Source: an uncultured Rickettsiales bacterium
GTDB lineage: Bacteria > Pseudomonadota > Alphaproteobacteria > Rickettsiales > UBA998
DNA: 19,005 nucleotides
Assembly: GCA_937982385.1 (NCBI GenBank)
Contig: CALJMC010000099.1
Span: 1 to 19,005 of the forward strand
Direction: 5' to 3'
Shown here: piece after piece, positions 6,440 to 13,872 of the stretch
Position numbering within the stretch: the stretch's first letter is position 1
Layout: each line of letters begins with the position of its first letter
Translations under genes and position numbers: made by a program
Notes under the pieces: model-generated
Seen by the model: only the letters and a program-made list of their open reading frames with translations
The model's database searches: none
What the model was told of the DNA's origin: nothing

Positions 6440-7439
6440 CAGCGCTGAGCAGGTCATTTTGATTGGTTAGAGATGAGCTATCGAAGGCGCGGGAAAAACA
6501 TTCATCAGGTGTCCAATTGCTTAGGGTGCGCATTAAGTCCACTTGTTTCCATTTGGGGTGGGCGCTGTTTTTGAGGAAGCCGATATGGTTGCGCATGGCA
6601 TAGCCGAGCTTGGTGAGCTGGTCGCAGCGTTCGGCATAATAGGCATTGCGCCTGTCTGAGAAATCATAGGCGACCATAATCGCGGTGACAGACACGGTGG
6701 GGACATCACGTTTTACGAAATCATAGTTTTCAACACTGATGGTGTTGGTGTCATATTCCGTAAGGATGCCGACATTATTGATGGGGAGTAGATGCACGCT
6801 GTCCAACAGATAGGCATTGCGACCTGCATCGACTTCGCTGAGGCTATCGAGGTTTTTGAGCAATGATATGGGGGCGCCACCGGTAATAATGACAGCATCT
6901 GCATCGCCCGTTAGAACAGCAACAATTCCTTCTGGTAATGGCATTTGTATGGTTCTGCGCGGTTTGACATTGGATAATTTCAATAGATTCATCGCTGTCA
7001 GCATGTTGCCGCTTCCGAGCATGCCGATGACCACACGTTTCCCCTCTAAATTTTCAAAGGATGCCATGTCAGTGCGCGCCAGCACATGCACTTCTTCCTC
7101 ATAGAAGGGCATTACCATGCGTAATTTTTCAGCCATGGCCTGAGTCTGTTTGTTGCGTGAGCGCCCCAAGAAGGCGAGTACATCTGATTGCACGATGCCG
7201 AGACCTGCATTCTCACCATTGCCTGCGATGCGTCTGAGATTGTCAATCGAGCCGCCTGAAGTTTTTACTTCAATTTCGATGCCTTCTAGCTTGGCAATGC
7301 GCGCGATGTCTTTCCCAAAGCCAATGTAAGTGCCTGTTTCAGGGCCCGTGACCATGCCTAAAGGCGCCGCTTCGAGTCCACATGTTGAAAGGAACAAAAT
7401 GGCGATAAAATAACAGGCTGCGAGTGTATAATATTTCAT
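6417..7439 (-). CDS. TAXI-family TRAP transporter solute-binding protein
   Basis: A 340-residue exported binding protein. An N-terminal hydrophobic segment (YYTLAACYFIAILFLSTCG) is followed by the typical TAXI opening LGMVTGPETGTYIGFGKDIA. Next come VKTSGGSIDNLRRI and GLGIVQSDVLAFL, then LEGKRVVIGMLGSGNMLTA and a second lobe with DADAVIITGGAPI and VGILTEY. TAXI proteins deliver substrates such as glutamate or other carboxylates to TRAP membrane subunits, which are not present nearby. LSTC before Gly22 is a poor lipobox because Thr is at -1. It follows the unknown single-pass membrane protein gene by 56 bases on the same strand and may share its transcript. Confidence 0.85.
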   Translation of the reverse strand: MKYYTLAACYFIAILFLSTCGLEAAPLGMVTGPETGTYIGFGKDIARIAKLEGIEIEVKTSGGSIDNLRRIAGNGENAGLGIVQSDVLAFLGRSRNKQTQAMAEKLRMVMPFYEEEVHVLARTDMASFENLEGKRVVIGMLGSGNMLTAMNLLKLSNVKPRRTIQMPLPEGIVAVLTGDADAVIITGGAPISLLKNLDSLSEVDAGRNAYLLDSVHLLPINNVGILTEYDTNTISVENYDFVKRDVPTVSVTAIMVAYDFSDRRNAYYAERCDQLTKLGYAMRNHIGFLKNSAHPKWKQVDLMRTLSNWTPDECFSRAFDSSSLTNQNDLLSAVRGDTQQ

Positions 7440-7495
7440 AAGACCACTTCATAACTCATTTTTGCTGTGAATTACAGTATTTCCAAGCTGTCTTT

Positions 7496-7987
7496 CTAGG
7501 GAATGGCAAGTTCTTCAGGTGTGAGCTCAGCGGCACGTTTACGTTCAATGATTTGCGCTAAGGTGCGTTGCTTCATGGCCTGTAAATTGAGTGGGTCTTC
7601 AAGAGAGCGCGTATCGGGCTTTTTCTTGATGTGAGCGAGCAGCCGTGCTTTGTCTTTCTCATCAAACACATACGTTTCGGTGCGCTTATAGTGACTACTG
7701 ATGCCCTCTGAAGAAGGGATGTTATGAGATGCTAGCGCCATAGGTTCCGTTACTATTTTATCGCCCAATCGCGTATGTTTAGGCTGCGGAAAATGCTCCA
7801 TCACGAAGATCAGCAGAAAGTTCACACCAAAAATGAGACCTAAAATGAGCAATGTAAAGCGCATGTCCCACGGTTCGCGCTTTGACTTTTTAACAGCACG
7901 TGACGGCGTCTCATGCTTCGCTTCTGGCTTTTCGCTCAGCATAGCAAGCAGTGACGGTGGCACATTAATTTTAGGCGATGCAATCAT
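7496..7987 (-). CDS. Hypothetical single-pass membrane protein
   Basis: A 163-residue protein of unknown family. Residues 1-42 are hydrophilic and basic near the membrane (RAVKKSKREPWDMR) and should be cytoplasmic. One transmembrane helix follows at about 43-63 (FTLLILGLIFGVNFLLIFVM). The remaining 100 residues are polar and probably periplasmic. They contain a charged helical stretch, with DEKDKARLLAHIKKK followed by LQAMKQRTLAQIIERKRA, that could form a short coiled coil, and the chain ends in LTPEELAIP. The ATG has a modest AGAAGA site upstream. It is the first of two minus-strand genes ahead of the TAXI binding protein. Bitopic topology plus a helical periplasmic tail suggests a scaffold or partner protein, but no function can be assigned. 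Confidence 0.55.
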   Translation of the reverse strand: MIASPKINVPPSLLAMLSEKPEAKHETPSRAVKKSKREPWDMRFTLLILGLIFGVNFLLIFVMEHFPQPKHTRLGDKIVTEPMALASHNIPSSEGISSHYKRTETYVFDEKDKARLLAHIKKKPDTRSLEDPLNLQAMKQRTLAQIIERKRAAELTPEELAIP

Positions 7988-8206
7988 AAGTCTTCTATAT
8001 AAATGAGTTCTTCACGAAGCCTCAATATCTAGTTTCTTGTTTAGTTTTAAAAACTACATTTTGTATTATCGCAACAATGATAGACTAACAAACATAACGA
8101 TTTTTGCAAGCAATATTCATTGCAGTTGCGAGATAAACTCTTTGCTTCTTTTTTAAATGAAAGCTGGTAACCTAGGTACATTATAAGTGATAGATGAAGG
8201 ATTCAT
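7988..8206. promoter_or_regulatory. Divergent intergenic region with palindromes
   Basis: This AT-rich 219-base spacer lies between the minus-strand membrane-protein gene and astD. It contains a perfect 15-bp palindrome, TAGTTTT-A-AAAACTA at 8042-8056, and a smaller inverted repeat, GCAAT(8110-8114)/ATTGC(8119-8123). Either may be an operator. A TATAAG at 8182-8187, ahead of the GAAGGA ribosome binding site of astD, is a possible -10 box, but no matching -35 is visible. The promoter positions are therefore not settled. Confidence 0.35.
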
Positions 8207-9664
8207 ATGAAGCATTATATCAATGGAAAATGGACGAATGGCAGCGGGGAGCTGTTCCAATCAACTGATCCCGTCACGGCGAATATATTGTGGGAAGGGC
8301 AAGAGGCTGAGGCTGCCGAGGTGGATGCAGCAGTGAGCGCCGCACATGCGGCATTTCCCGCATGGTCACGTTTGGCGTATTCAAAGCGGTTGGAATATAT
8401 TGAGGCTTTTTGTGCGCAAGTGGATGCGAACCGTGAGGAACTTGGAGCACTTATTGCTCGCGAGACCGGAAAAGTGCTATGGGATGCGTTGGGCGAAGTC
8501 AATGTGGTGGCAGGGCGCGGTGCCATCAGTAAAGCCTCGTTTGAAGAACGTGCCGGTGAAAAACAAAAAGACTTGGGGGGCGGGTTGAGTAGCCAGCTTG
8601 CACATCGCGCGCATGGTGTAATGGCGATTTATGGGCCGTATAATTTCCCTGCGCATTTGCCCAACGCGCATATGATGCCTGCATTATTGGCGGGAAATAC
8701 GCTGGTAGTTAAACCATCTGAACAAGCGCCCGCTGTGGCGGAGTTTCTCTTTATATTATGGGAAAAGGTGGGGTTGCCTAAGGGTGTAGTTAATCTCGTA
8801 CAAGGTGGACTGGTCACGGGTGTTGCACTCGCGGCGAATCAAAGCCTTGCGGGGATTTTGTTCACTGGCAGCTATGCGACGGGCAAAAAATTGCATGAAG
8901 GGTTGGCGGGGCGACCAGAGGTGATGCTCGCGCTGGAGATGGGCGGCAATAACCCATTAGTAATATGGGATGCTGAGAATGTAGATGCTGCGGCAGACCT
9001 CGCTATTCAATCGGCATATATCACGTCAGGCCAGCGTTGCACCTGCGCTCGTCGCTTGATTCTGCCGAAAGGTACGGCGGGTGACAAACTGATTGAAACA
9101 TTGATAGCACGTATGAAGCATATCCAAATTGGATTGCCGTTTGATGAGGTGCCTCCTTTTATGGGACCATTGATTAATGAAGCAACGGCGGAATTGCTGC
9201 TGGGTGCGCAAAAGGCATTGCTCGATGCAGGGGCGACGTCGCTGGTGAAAATGGAACGACTTAATGATGATGTTCCGCTTATTTCTCCTGCCTTAATAGA
9301 TGTGACAACGCTTGTTGAGCGTGAAGATACAGAATATTTTGGTCCGCTATTACAGGTGATTCGTGTGGATGATTTTGATGCGGCGATGCTGGAAGCGAAT
9401 AATACGGCCTATGGTTTGTCAGCGTCGCTTGTGACAGATAATGATGCGTTGTGGGAGCGCTTCTTGAGTGAGGCACGAGCAGGGGTGGTGAATCGCAACC
9501 GTCCAACCTCTGGTGCGTCAGGCAATGCACCGTTCGGTGGGGTGGGGCATAGTGGAAACTTGCGCCCGACAGCCTATTATGCAGTAGATTATTGTGCCTA
9601 TCCTGTCGCCAGCTTGGTGAAGGATGAAGTGGTGGCAGATGTAATGACGGGGCTAAATGGATGA
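8207..9664 (+). CDS. astD: N-succinylglutamate 5-semialdehyde dehydrogenase
   Basis: Fourth enzyme of the arginine succinyltransferase (AST) pathway, oxidising N-succinylglutamate semialdehyde to N-succinylglutamate with NAD. At 485 residues it matches the family length. The aldehyde dehydrogenase hallmarks are present: GPYNFPAHLPN with the oxyanion Asn146, VVKPSEQAP, FTGSYATG, the general base Glu244 in LEMGGNN, and the catalytic Cys278 in SGQRCTCARR. The N-terminus HYINGKW and the C-terminal NRPTSGASGNAPFGGVGHSGN are characteristic of AstD rather than other aldehyde dehydrogenases. The ATG is preceded by GAAGGA. The gene overlaps astB by four bases (ATGA), so the two are coupled. The pathway's astA, astC and astE are not in the window. 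Confidence 0.95.
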   Translation: MKHYINGKWTNGSGELFQSTDPVTANILWEGQEAEAAEVDAAVSAAHAAFPAWSRLAYSKRLEYIEAFCAQVDANREELGALIARETGKVLWDALGEVNVVAGRGAISKASFEERAGEKQKDLGGGLSSQLAHRAHGVMAIYGPYNFPAHLPNAHMMPALLAGNTLVVKPSEQAPAVAEFLFILWEKVGLPKGVVNLVQGGLVTGVALAANQSLAGILFTGSYATGKKLHEGLAGRPEVMLALEMGGNNPLVIWDAENVDAAADLAIQSAYITSGQRCTCARRLILPKGTAGDKLIETLIARMKHIQIGLPFDEVPPFMGPLINEATAELLLGAQKALLDAGATSLVKMERLNDDVPLISPALIDVTTLVEREDTEYFGPLLQVIRVDDFDAAMLEANNTAYGLSASLVTDNDALWERFLSEARAGVVNRNRPTSGASGNAPFGGVGHSGNLRPTAYYAVDYCAYPVASLVKDEVVADVMTGLNG

Positions 9665-10974
9665 CCTATTTTGAAGTGCAATGTGACGGTATCGTGGGGC
9701 CGACTCATCATTATGGTGGGTTGAGCCATGGTAATGTTGCCTCTGCTGGTAACGCGCAAACAGCCTCATATCCGCGAAAAGCTGCCCTGCAGGGTCTGGA
9801 GAAAATGGCGTTAGTGCATTCGCTCGGCTGCAAGCAGCTGGTGATTCCGCCGCATATTCGTCCGAGCCGTATGTTGCTTAAATTATGTGGTTTTGATGGT
9901 GATTTACAAGGCCGGCTTGATGCTGCATATGAACAAGCGCCTGACATTCTCTCTGCTTGTTATTCTTCTGCACATATGTGGGTGGCGAACATGGCAACGG
10001 TGTCGCCTGCGGTAGATGCCCAGAACGGCATTTTGCATCTGACGCCCGCGAATTTAGCATCCACACTCCATCGCGCCCAAGAGGCTGAGCAGAACTATAC
10101 GCTCCTTAAAACAATGTTTGGTGATGCGGCGAGGGTGCATAAGCCGCTGCCTGCATGTGTGAGTTTGACCGATGAAGGTGCGGCAAACCATATGCGCTTT
10201 TGTGGCGCGCATGGTGAGACTGGCGTTGAGGTGTTTGTGTATGGCAAAGAAGCGGCGAATGCTGATGCACCCGCACCATCAAAATATCCCGCACGTCAGA
10301 CCTATGAGAGTGTGAGAATGCTGGCGCGAAGTCATCACCTTTCGGATGATCGTATTGTCTTTATTCAGCAAACACCAGAGGCGATTGATGCCGGCGTTTT
10401 CCACAATGATGTGATCGCGATGAGCAATGAAACGCTGCTTATCCACCACGAAAAGGCATTTTTAGACAGTGACGCAAAGATTTCTGAGATTAACGAGAAA
10501 TTAGATAACGCATCGCTGAATGTGATGACGATACGCGAAGATGCATTGCCGCTCGCTGATGCAGTGAGCAGTTATTTCTTCAATAGTCAGATTTTGTCCC
10601 TAGCTGATGGCACAATGGCGATTATTGCTCCAGCAGAATGCAAGGAGAATGCCACCGCTCATCAGGCAATGGAAGCCTTGCGTGATGCAAATGATAGCCC
10701 TATTTCTACTATATATTATAGCGATTTACGTGAAAGCATGAGGAATGGAGGTGGCCCTGCATGTCTGCGTTTGCGTGTGGCGATGGATGAGCAAGGTTGG
10801 CAGCAAATACTGCCGAGTGTGAAATATAGTGAGGGGCTTCATAGGAAGCTAGAGGGGATCATTAATGAGGTCTATTTAGAGAAAATTACCTTCGATGATT
10901 TGCGCAATGCTGTCTTTTTTAAGCATTGTGAGAAAACCACACAGAAAATAGTGAGTCTGCTGCTCAATCACTAA
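9661..10974 (+). CDS. astB: N-succinylarginine dihydrolase
   Basis: Second enzyme of the AST pathway. It hydrolyses N-succinylarginine to N-succinylornithine, CO2 and two ammonia. The 437-residue chain has the family start FEVQCDGIVGPTHHYGGLS and the catalytic triad of this guanidine-modifying superfamily: Glu172 in TDEGAANHMR, His248 in GVFHNDVIAMSN, and Cys368 in MRNGGGPACLRLRV. These positions line up well with the E. coli enzyme (Glu174, His248, Cys365). It starts within the stop codon of astD, so it needs no strong ribosome binding site. The operon order astD-astB is also found in other proteobacteria. No terminator is seen after it; the next gene begins about 90 bases downstream in AT-rich DNA. 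Confidence 0.96.
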   Translation: MTYFEVQCDGIVGPTHHYGGLSHGNVASAGNAQTASYPRKAALQGLEKMALVHSLGCKQLVIPPHIRPSRMLLKLCGFDGDLQGRLDAAYEQAPDILSACYSSAHMWVANMATVSPAVDAQNGILHLTPANLASTLHRAQEAEQNYTLLKTMFGDAARVHKPLPACVSLTDEGAANHMRFCGAHGETGVEVFVYGKEAANADAPAPSKYPARQTYESVRMLARSHHLSDDRIVFIQQTPEAIDAGVFHNDVIAMSNETLLIHHEKAFLDSDAKISEINEKLDNASLNVMTIREDALPLADAVSSYFFNSQILSLADGTMAIIAPAECKENATAHQAMEALRDANDSPISTIYYSDLRESMRNGGGPACLRLRVAMDEQGWQQILPSVKYSEGLHRKLEGIINEVYLEKITFDDLRNAVFFKHCEKTTQKIVSLLLNH

Positions 10975-11023
10975 AATGCATCTCAAATTAATCAAAAATA
11001 TATAATTTATTAACTATTTGTGC

Positions 11024-11029
11024 TATACT
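11024..11029 (+). promoter_or_regulatory. Possible -10 box for the Tad-type gene block
   Basis: TATACT lies in the AT-rich gap between astB and the first TadE-like gene. It would start transcription near 11036, inside the longest possible reading frame but ahead of the preferred ATG at 11066. Another TATAAT occurs at 11001-11006. No convincing -35 hexamer was found for either, so the call is weak. Confidence 0.33.
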
Positions 11030-11065
11030 ATGGCTCGTTGGACAAGAATATGGAGCAAAAAATTT

Positions 11066-11563
11066 ATGCGTAAAGGGATTTTAAGGCGTTATATAAAACG
11101 CGAAGAAGGTGCGACTATCATCGAATATGCGATTGTAGCCCCTATTCTCTTTTTAATGGTCATGGGAATCATAGAGTTTTCACTGCTTATGTATGCGCAG
11201 TCGGTTCTTGACAGTGCCACCACGCAATCTGCTCGTTTTGGTACGACGAATAGTGATTATGTCGATGAATATGTCAATCCAGATGAGATTGGTGGTCGCT
11301 CGCCCTTTATTATCTCTAATATTGAACGCCGCGCAGTTAAATCCGCACTGTTAGATAAAGACAAGCTCTCAATAGATACCTCAACATTTGGACAATGCGG
11401 AAACTCAACACTCTATAATGTAAGCTATCGTTGGGAATTTTTTACACCGTTTATTGGCGAGTTTTTCACAAGCGCACAATGTGGCAGCGCAGGAGTTGCG
11501 GGTGATGTGGGGGCGTATAATATTTGTTCCTCTGCTTTTGTTACCAATGAAGAATGTGACTAA
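11066..11563 (+). CDS. TadE-like minor pseudopilin
   Basis: Tad-pilus-type protein of about 165 residues. A short basic N-terminus (RKGILRRYIKREE) leads into the TadE-like helix GATIIEYAIVAPILFLMVMG, which has the conserved Glu expected of prepilin-like proteins, and is followed by IEFSLLMYAQSVLDSAT. The remaining region is extracytoplasmic with four cysteines (QCGN, AQCG, NICS, EECD) that could form two disulfides. The start is chosen at ATG 11066, ten bases after GGAG. This gives the normal short cytoplasmic stub; ATG 11030 and TTG 11018 are in frame but lengthen it to an atypical N-terminus. It heads a three-gene block with a second TadE-like gene and TadG. No Flp pilin, CpaB/C or TadA ATPase is nearby. 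Confidence 0.85.
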   Translation: MRKGILRRYIKREEGATIIEYAIVAPILFLMVMGIIEFSLLMYAQSVLDSATTQSARFGTTNSDYVDEYVNPDEIGGRSPFIISNIERRAVKSALLDKDKLSIDTSTFGQCGNSTLYNVSYRWEFFTPFIGEFFTSAQCGSAGVAGDVGAYNICSSAFVTNEECD

Positions 11564-11598
11564 AGATCTAGAAAATATAAGAAATATAGGACAGCATT

Positions 11599-12459
11599 AT
11601 GATACAGACATTACGACGTTATATTACAGGAGAAAAAGGGGTGGCATACATTGAGTTTGCTCTTGTCTTGCCAATTTTGCTATTGCTTTTTGTGGGCGGT
11701 TTAGAGCTGACACGTTTTGTTATGGTGAACCAAAAAGTTGATATGGCGTCTCATGGGTTGGCAAATTTCCTTTCGATGCAAGATGAACCAATGGATGTGA
11801 GTGCCTCTGTACTTGATAGTGCTTTTACGTCACTTATAAGACCATTTGGTGTATCGGAAGCAGGGTATCGAGTGCTTGAATTGCGTCCTGACTTGCCGAA
11901 TGAACAGGCTGATGGCTATCCCTTAGTCGTTGAAGAAGATAAGACATCAGGCGCTGCAGGTCCTACACGCGTCGGTACCGAAGGTGGAAAAGTAACAGGC
12001 GATGTTGTCAGAGATATTCGCGTTGATAGCGGAGAATTTTTGGTCGCTGTTGAGACGTATTTTACCTATAAAAGCATTGTACCTGGTATGGCAAATGCAC
12101 TCACTGCACTTGGGGTTGCTCCTCCTGATTTAGAAGGAAGTCAACTTTATAAACGCTCTGTCGTGCGCCATAGATTGGCAAACTTTGAGTTGTTAAAGGG
12201 CTCGCCAACGAATCCTTCTGAGCCTCTCTGCTGCGGAACCTATTGTGATAACCCGGCACCAAGCTGTGCATGTTCATCAGCAACGGATGTGAGAACATGT
12301 AGTAAATCGGATGGTGCGGCATATGACAATTGTGTTTATAAATATTGCCCGCCGAACCCGTGCAAGGCGCGAGGTGACTGCCCTGTATATGAATCATGTT
12401 CGGTGACGAATACATGTCCATCAAGTTGCGCCCCTAATTGCGGTGGCGGCGGCGGTTGA
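11599..12459 (+). CDS. TadE-like protein with a cysteine-rich C-terminal tail
   Basis: A 286-residue protein. Residues 1-45 are TadE-like: a short basic stub, then GVAYIEFALVLPILLLLFVGG with the conserved Glu, then LELTRFVMVNQKVDMASHG. Residues 46-205 form a cysteine-free extracytoplasmic domain. Residues 211-286 are a separate tail with 14 cysteines (211, 212, 216, 223, 225, 234, 245, 250, 255, 261, 267, 273, 277, 281) ending in five glycines. The tail is rich in Pro, Ser, Asn and Tyr and looks like a disulfide-stapled surface module; ordinary TadE/TadF proteins stop before such a tail. The ATG at 11599 has AGGA upstream. The gene lies 35 bases after the first TadE-like gene and ends 52 bases before tadG. 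Family assignment of the N-terminus is solid; the tail's role is unknown. Confidence 0.82.
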   Translation: MIQTLRRYITGEKGVAYIEFALVLPILLLLFVGGLELTRFVMVNQKVDMASHGLANFLSMQDEPMDVSASVLDSAFTSLIRPFGVSEAGYRVLELRPDLPNEQADGYPLVVEEDKTSGAAGPTRVGTEGGKVTGDVVRDIRVDSGEFLVAVETYFTYKSIVPGMANALTALGVAPPDLEGSQLYKRSVVRHRLANFELLKGSPTNPSEPLCCGTYCDNPAPSCACSSATDVRTCSKSDGAAYDNCVYKYCPPNPCKARGDCPVYESCSVTNTCPSSCAPNCGGGGG

Positions 12460-12511
12460 TTAGTGCAATAATTAATTGAAAAATATAACTAATATTAACA
12501 TTGAGGCTAAT

Positions 12512-13798
12512 ATGTTGACAAAGAAAAATTTTATACGCAATCAAGAGGGTGGCGTGCTCATTTTTATGGTGATATCCAGCGCATTGTTAATTACGGCTGT
12601 AGGGTTGGCAATTGATGCGGGGCGTGTCTTCTTAGTAAATTCAAAAGCACAAACAGCACTCGATGCTGCGGTCATTTCTGCCGCCTCTGTGTCTTACGCG
12701 CCCATTGATGCACCAGATGCTGCAAAACTTAATGCGCTTGTTGAGCAGCGCGGGGATGATTTCTTCGCCGCTAATTTCCCAACAGGTTATATGGGAGTGA
12801 CTGTGGGCCCGAATAATGCGAGTTTCGCGCCAACTGACGATAAAGGTACCGCTGTGCGCGGTGAGCTAAATCTCACAGTGAACACCTTCTTTGGTGATTT
12901 TGCCATGACCTTCTTTGGTGGTGAGGGGCTGGATAGCGTCACTATGGATGAGTTCGCCGAAGTGAAGCGCGTTATACCTGATATTGATTTTGAAATAGCA
13001 TTGGCGCTTGATTATACGATGTCTATGTGTGAACCGAATTGTGCATCTAAGTTTGCTTACATGCGTGAATCAGTGGGCCTACTCATTAATTCTCTTGAAA
13101 GCTCATTACAGGCGACATCAGGCGGCACAGACATTCGATATGCTTTTATTCCTTTCACCCACACAGTGAAGGTGGACGACACAGTAAAAGATTTGAATCT
13201 TGCGAACTTTATAAATAGCAAAGCACTCAAGCAAACGATAGATACGCTCCCAAACCTGCATGGTTTAAAAGAAGACACGTCAGATATTATTGGCGACTTA
13301 GCATCTATTGAACCTGATACAACGGGTCAAGCCGTGAGTGGAACCAATGTAGGTGTAGGTGCATATTGGGGTTGGTCAGCACTGAGAAGTAAATCAACTG
13401 GGCAATTCACTGGTTCGTCTGCGCATGATAAAGCACCTGTGGTGCTCAATAATGATGAAACATTCAAGATGTTACTCTTATTGACAGATGGGGAAAATGA
13501 AAAAGCTGTCATAGACACCAGTGACCTTAAAGATCCATGGAAAGAGCAGGACGACGCCTCTGCCGATAGAGCGCAAGAAGCGGCATGTGCTGGGGCTAAA
13601 AGAGAAGGTATCGAACTGCGCACGATTGCATTTGCGGTGGAAGATGCCGCTGCGCGTAAGCGTTTAGAAGAGTGCGCTTCGGTGCGTGATGGCGTGAGAT
13701 TTTATTACGAAGTAGAAGATGCGGATGATGCCGCAGGGTTGCGCGATGTCTTCCGTCAAATCGCAAATGATTTGATTGATTTGCGCTTGAGTAAATAG
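12512..13798 (+). CDS. tadG: TadG-like protein with von Willebrand factor A domain
   Basis: A 428-residue Tad/Flp pilus-associated protein. The N-terminal TadE/TadG region has FIRNQEGGVLIFMVISSALL and a transmembrane helix, followed by AIDAGRVFLVNSKAQTALDAA, the standard TadG landmark. A VWA domain begins near residue 158, with the metal-site motif in ALALDYTMSM (Asp167, Thr169, Ser171, the DxTxS form usual in TadG) and LLLLTDGENE later. The C-terminal part holds IAFAVEDAAARKRLEECA. The start is ATG 12512, five bases after GAGG; the longer TTG frame at 12476 adds 12 residues without a better site. The gene ends 17 bases before a strong terminator, so it closes the Tad-type block. Confidence 0.87.
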   Translation: MLTKKNFIRNQEGGVLIFMVISSALLITAVGLAIDAGRVFLVNSKAQTALDAAVISAASVSYAPIDAPDAAKLNALVEQRGDDFFAANFPTGYMGVTVGPNNASFAPTDDKGTAVRGELNLTVNTFFGDFAMTFFGGEGLDSVTMDEFAEVKRVIPDIDFEIALALDYTMSMCEPNCASKFAYMRESVGLLINSLESSLQATSGGTDIRYAFIPFTHTVKVDDTVKDLNLANFINSKALKQTIDTLPNLHGLKEDTSDIIGDLASIEPDTTGQAVSGTNVGVGAYWGWSALRSKSTGQFTGSSAHDKAPVVLNNDETFKMLLLLTDGENEKAVIDTSDLKDPWKEQDDASADRAQEAACAGAKREGIELRTIAFAVEDAAARKRLEECASVRDGVRFYYEVEDADDAAGLRDVFRQIANDLIDLRLSK

Positions 13799-13815
13799 TC
13801 CCATTCATAACCATT

Positions 13816-13857
13816 TTCAAAAGCGTGAGCAGCTGTTATTCTGCTCACGCTTTTGAA
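13816..13857. terminator. Strong intrinsic terminator between tadG and proB
   Basis: A perfect 17-bp inverted repeat, TTCAAAAGCGTGAGCAG at 13816-13832 and its complement at 13841-13857, encloses an 8-base loop (CTGTTATT). The GC core followed by TTTT on the plus strand and the A-run on the left arm make it look bidirectional. The minus strand has no gene to terminate here. It separates the Tad-type block from proB. Confidence 0.85.
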
Positions 13858-13872
13858 TGTAATGGAAAATAT

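Noticed and set aside
12101..12424. 107-residue minus-strand frame opposite the cysteine-rich tail
   Set aside because: Shadow frame; the plus-strand TadE-like gene is continuous and better supported.
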